In this document: in pieces, positions 4,180 through 5,470 of the stretch | Position numbering within the stretch: position 1 is the stretch's first letter | How the letters are laid out: each line of letters begins with the position of its first letter | Assembly: GCA_021850085.1 (NCBI GenBank) | Contig: JAJZRZ010000122.1 | Coordinates: 1 to 5,470, forward strand | Source: Actinomycetes bacterium | GTDB taxonomy: Bacteria > Actinomycetota > Coriobacteriia > Anaerosomatales > Anaerosomataceae | Direction: 5' to 3' | Length of the DNA: 5,470 nt | Translations under genes and position numbers: made by a program | The notes under the pieces: generated by a model | Database searches by the model: none | Seen by the model: only the letters and a program-made list of their open reading frames with translations | Told to the model about the DNA's origin: nothing

Positions 4180-5470
4180 ATGAGCGCTTCGTCCCCGCAC
4201 TTCGACACCGTCTCCATCCACGGAGGCGCGTCTCCTGATCCCACCACCGGCGCACGTGCCGTGCCCATCTATCAGACGGTGGCGTACAACTTCAAGGATG
4301 CCGACCACGCGGCCGATCTCTTCGGTCTTCGCGCCTTCGGCAACATCTACTCCCGGCTCACGAACCCCACCAACGACGTGCTCGAGCAGCGCATCGCCGG
4401 ACTACAAGGCGGCACGCACGCCGTGGCCACCGCCTCGGGGCACGCCGCCGAGGTGCTGGCGCTCCTCAACGTGGCGGGCGTCAGCGACAACATCATCTCG
4501 TCCACGTCGCTCTACGGCGGCACCTGGAACATCTTCCTGCACACGTTTCGCCGTCTCGGCATCGAAGTGCGCTTCGTCGAGACCACCGACACCGAGGGCT
4601 TCGCGGCCGCGAGCGACGACCGCACGCGCGCGTGGTTCGTGGAGACCATCGGCAATCCGCGCCTGGACGTACCGGATCTGGGCGGGCTAGCCGAGGCCGG
4701 CCGCGCGCTCGGGATCCCTCTCGTGGTCGACAACACGTTCGCCACGCCGTACCTGTGCCGCCCCGTATCGCACGGTGCGGCGGTGGTGGTCGAGTCGCTG
4801 ACCAAGTGGATCGGCGGGCACGGCACCTCGCTCGGCGGCGCGGTCGTCGACGGCGGCAACTTCGACTGGGGTACCGGGCGACAACCGTTCATCACCGAAG
4901 AGGACCCGAGCTACCACGGGCTCAGCTTCTGGGACACGTTCGGCGACTTCCCCGGCCTGGGCAACGTCGCCTTCGGCCTGCGCCTGCGCACACAGCTGCT
5001 GCGCGACTTCGGCCCTTCGCTCTCCCCGTTCAACGCCCAGCAGATCCTGCTCGGTGTTGAGACACTGTCGCTTCGCGTACAGCGGCATAGCGACAACGCG
5101 CTTGCCGTGGCGCAGCACCTCGAGGGACACCCGAAGGTCGCGTGGGTCGCGTACCCGGGTCTGGACTCCCACCCCACCAAGGAGAACGCGGACCTGTATC
5201 TCGAGCATGGCTACGGCGGGGCGCTGGTCTTCGGCGTGAAGGGCGGGCGCGAAGCGGGTGCGACGCTCATCAACAGCGTCGAGCTCTTCAGCCACCTCGC
5301 GAACGTGGGCGACGCGAAGTCGCTCATCATCCACCCCGCGTCCACCACGCACTCTCAGCTGTCTGTCGACGAGCTCGTGCAGGCAGGCATCGGCGAGGAC
5401 TTCATCCGGCTCTCGGTGGGCATCGAGAACATCGACGACATCATGGCCGAGCTCGACCAGGCCCTCGAGG
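4180..5470 (+). CDS. metY: O-acetylhomoserine sulfhydrylase (homocysteine synthase), C-terminal end cut by the window
   Basis: 430 residues of a cytoplasmic PLP enzyme of the Cys/Met metabolism family (fold type I) are visible, open to the right edge. The full length is usually about 425-440, so only a few residues are missing. It makes homocysteine from O-acetylhomoserine and sulfide. Motifs: FDTVSIHGG (8-16), PIYQTVAY (29-36), IYSRLTNPTNDVLE (56-69) with the phosphate-contacting Tyr57/Arg59, SGHAAE (86-91), STSLYGGTWN with Tyr112 stacking on PLP, ETIGNP (155-160), VVDNTFATPYLCRP (182-195) with Asp184, ESLTKWIGGHG (205-215) with Schiff-base Lys209, and FIRLSVGIENIDDI (408-421) with carboxylate-binding Arg410. 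The insertion around 225-260 (GNFDWG to FWDTFGDFPGLGN) is typical of MetY and absent from cystathionine synthase/lyase. A homoserine O-acetyltransferase (metX) gene could follow beyond the edge, as often seen. Confidence 0.94.
   Translation, partial: MSASSPHFDTVSIHGGASPDPTTGARAVPIYQTVAYNFKDADHAADLFGLRAFGNIYSRLTNPTNDVLEQRIAGLQGGTHAVATASGHAAEVLALLNVAGVSDNIISSTSLYGGTWNIFLHTFRRLGIEVRFVETTDTEGFAAASDDRTRAWFVETIGNPRLDVPDLGGLAEAGRALGIPLVVDNTFATPYLCRPVSHGAAVVVESLTKWIGGHGTSLGGAVVDGGNFDWGTGRQPFITEEDPSYHGLSFWDTFGDFPGLGNVAFGLRLRTQLLRDFGPSLSPFNAQQILLGVETLSLRVQRHSDNALAVAQHLEGHPKVAWVAYPGLDSHPTKENADLYLEHGYGGALVFGVKGGREAGATLINSVELFSHLANVGDAKSLIIHPASTTHSQLSVDELVQAGIGEDFIRLSVGIENIDDIMAELDQALE

Noticed and set aside
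3926..4183. An 85-codon plus-strand frame through the metY leader
   Set aside because: It overlaps the candidate operator, has no ribosome-binding site at its ATG and is rich in Arg/Asp/His/Pro without pattern. The 35-codon frame at 4023 has the strong ribosome-binding site instead.
4687..5352. A 221-codon minus-strand open frame opposite metY
   Set aside because: Antisense to a well-supported MetY, with no motif.
1..5470. Mobile elements, tRNA or rRNA genes, CRISPR arrays
   Set aside because: No transposase or integrase motifs, terminal repeats, cloverleaf sequences or regularly spaced repeats were seen.

Overview
This is a G+C-rich bacterial window with ordinary Shine-Dalgarno sites. It encodes an oxygen-sensitive double-cubane-type reductase system next to sulfide-assimilation genes. 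Together these suggest a strict anaerobe, perhaps an anaerobic actinobacterium (Coriobacteriia-like). That taxonomic guess rests only on composition and gene content.

Layout. Bases 1-1480 (minus strand) hold a two-gene operon: a 2-hydroxyacyl-CoA dehydratase/double-cubane-cluster family reductase (194-1480) and, overlapping it by one base, the N-terminus of its ATP-dependent activase (1-194, cut by the window edge). A 176-bp divergent gap carries a plausible promoter for this operon. Bases 1657-2331 (plus) encode a small membrane-anchored, cysteine-rich protein with an FtrD-like/DUF2318 domain. Bases 2527-3905 hold cysK (O-acetylserine sulfhydrylase) and, 2 bp downstream, a cysteine-free Rrf2-family regulator of the CymR type. 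After a 274-bp gap comes metY (O-acetylhomoserine sulfhydrylase, 4180 onward), which runs off the right edge probably only a few residues short of its end.

How the genes may work together. CysK and MetY both fix free sulfide, one onto O-acetylserine to give cysteine, the other onto O-acetylhomoserine to give homocysteine for methionine. The regulator resembles CymR, which in Firmicutes senses cysteine status by binding CysK, and it ends in an isoleucine like other CysK-binding tails. The candidate promoters of cysK and metY share a 19-bp element (14 identical positions) overlapping the -35 box, at exactly the same distance from the -10 box. This is a good candidate for a shared operator.

The most unusual item is in the metY leader. 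A very strong ribosome-binding site precedes a 35-codon ORF in which five of codons 8-14 are ATG. A 12-bp GC-rich hairpin follows at once, and the Met-codon tract is complementary over 8 bp to a segment just upstream of the metY ribosome-binding site. This looks like a methionine-responsive leader-peptide attenuator, probably not of the classic intrinsic-terminator kind because no U-run is present. The cysK-cymR-metY block would then combine a sulfur-status repressor with a translation-sensing leader.
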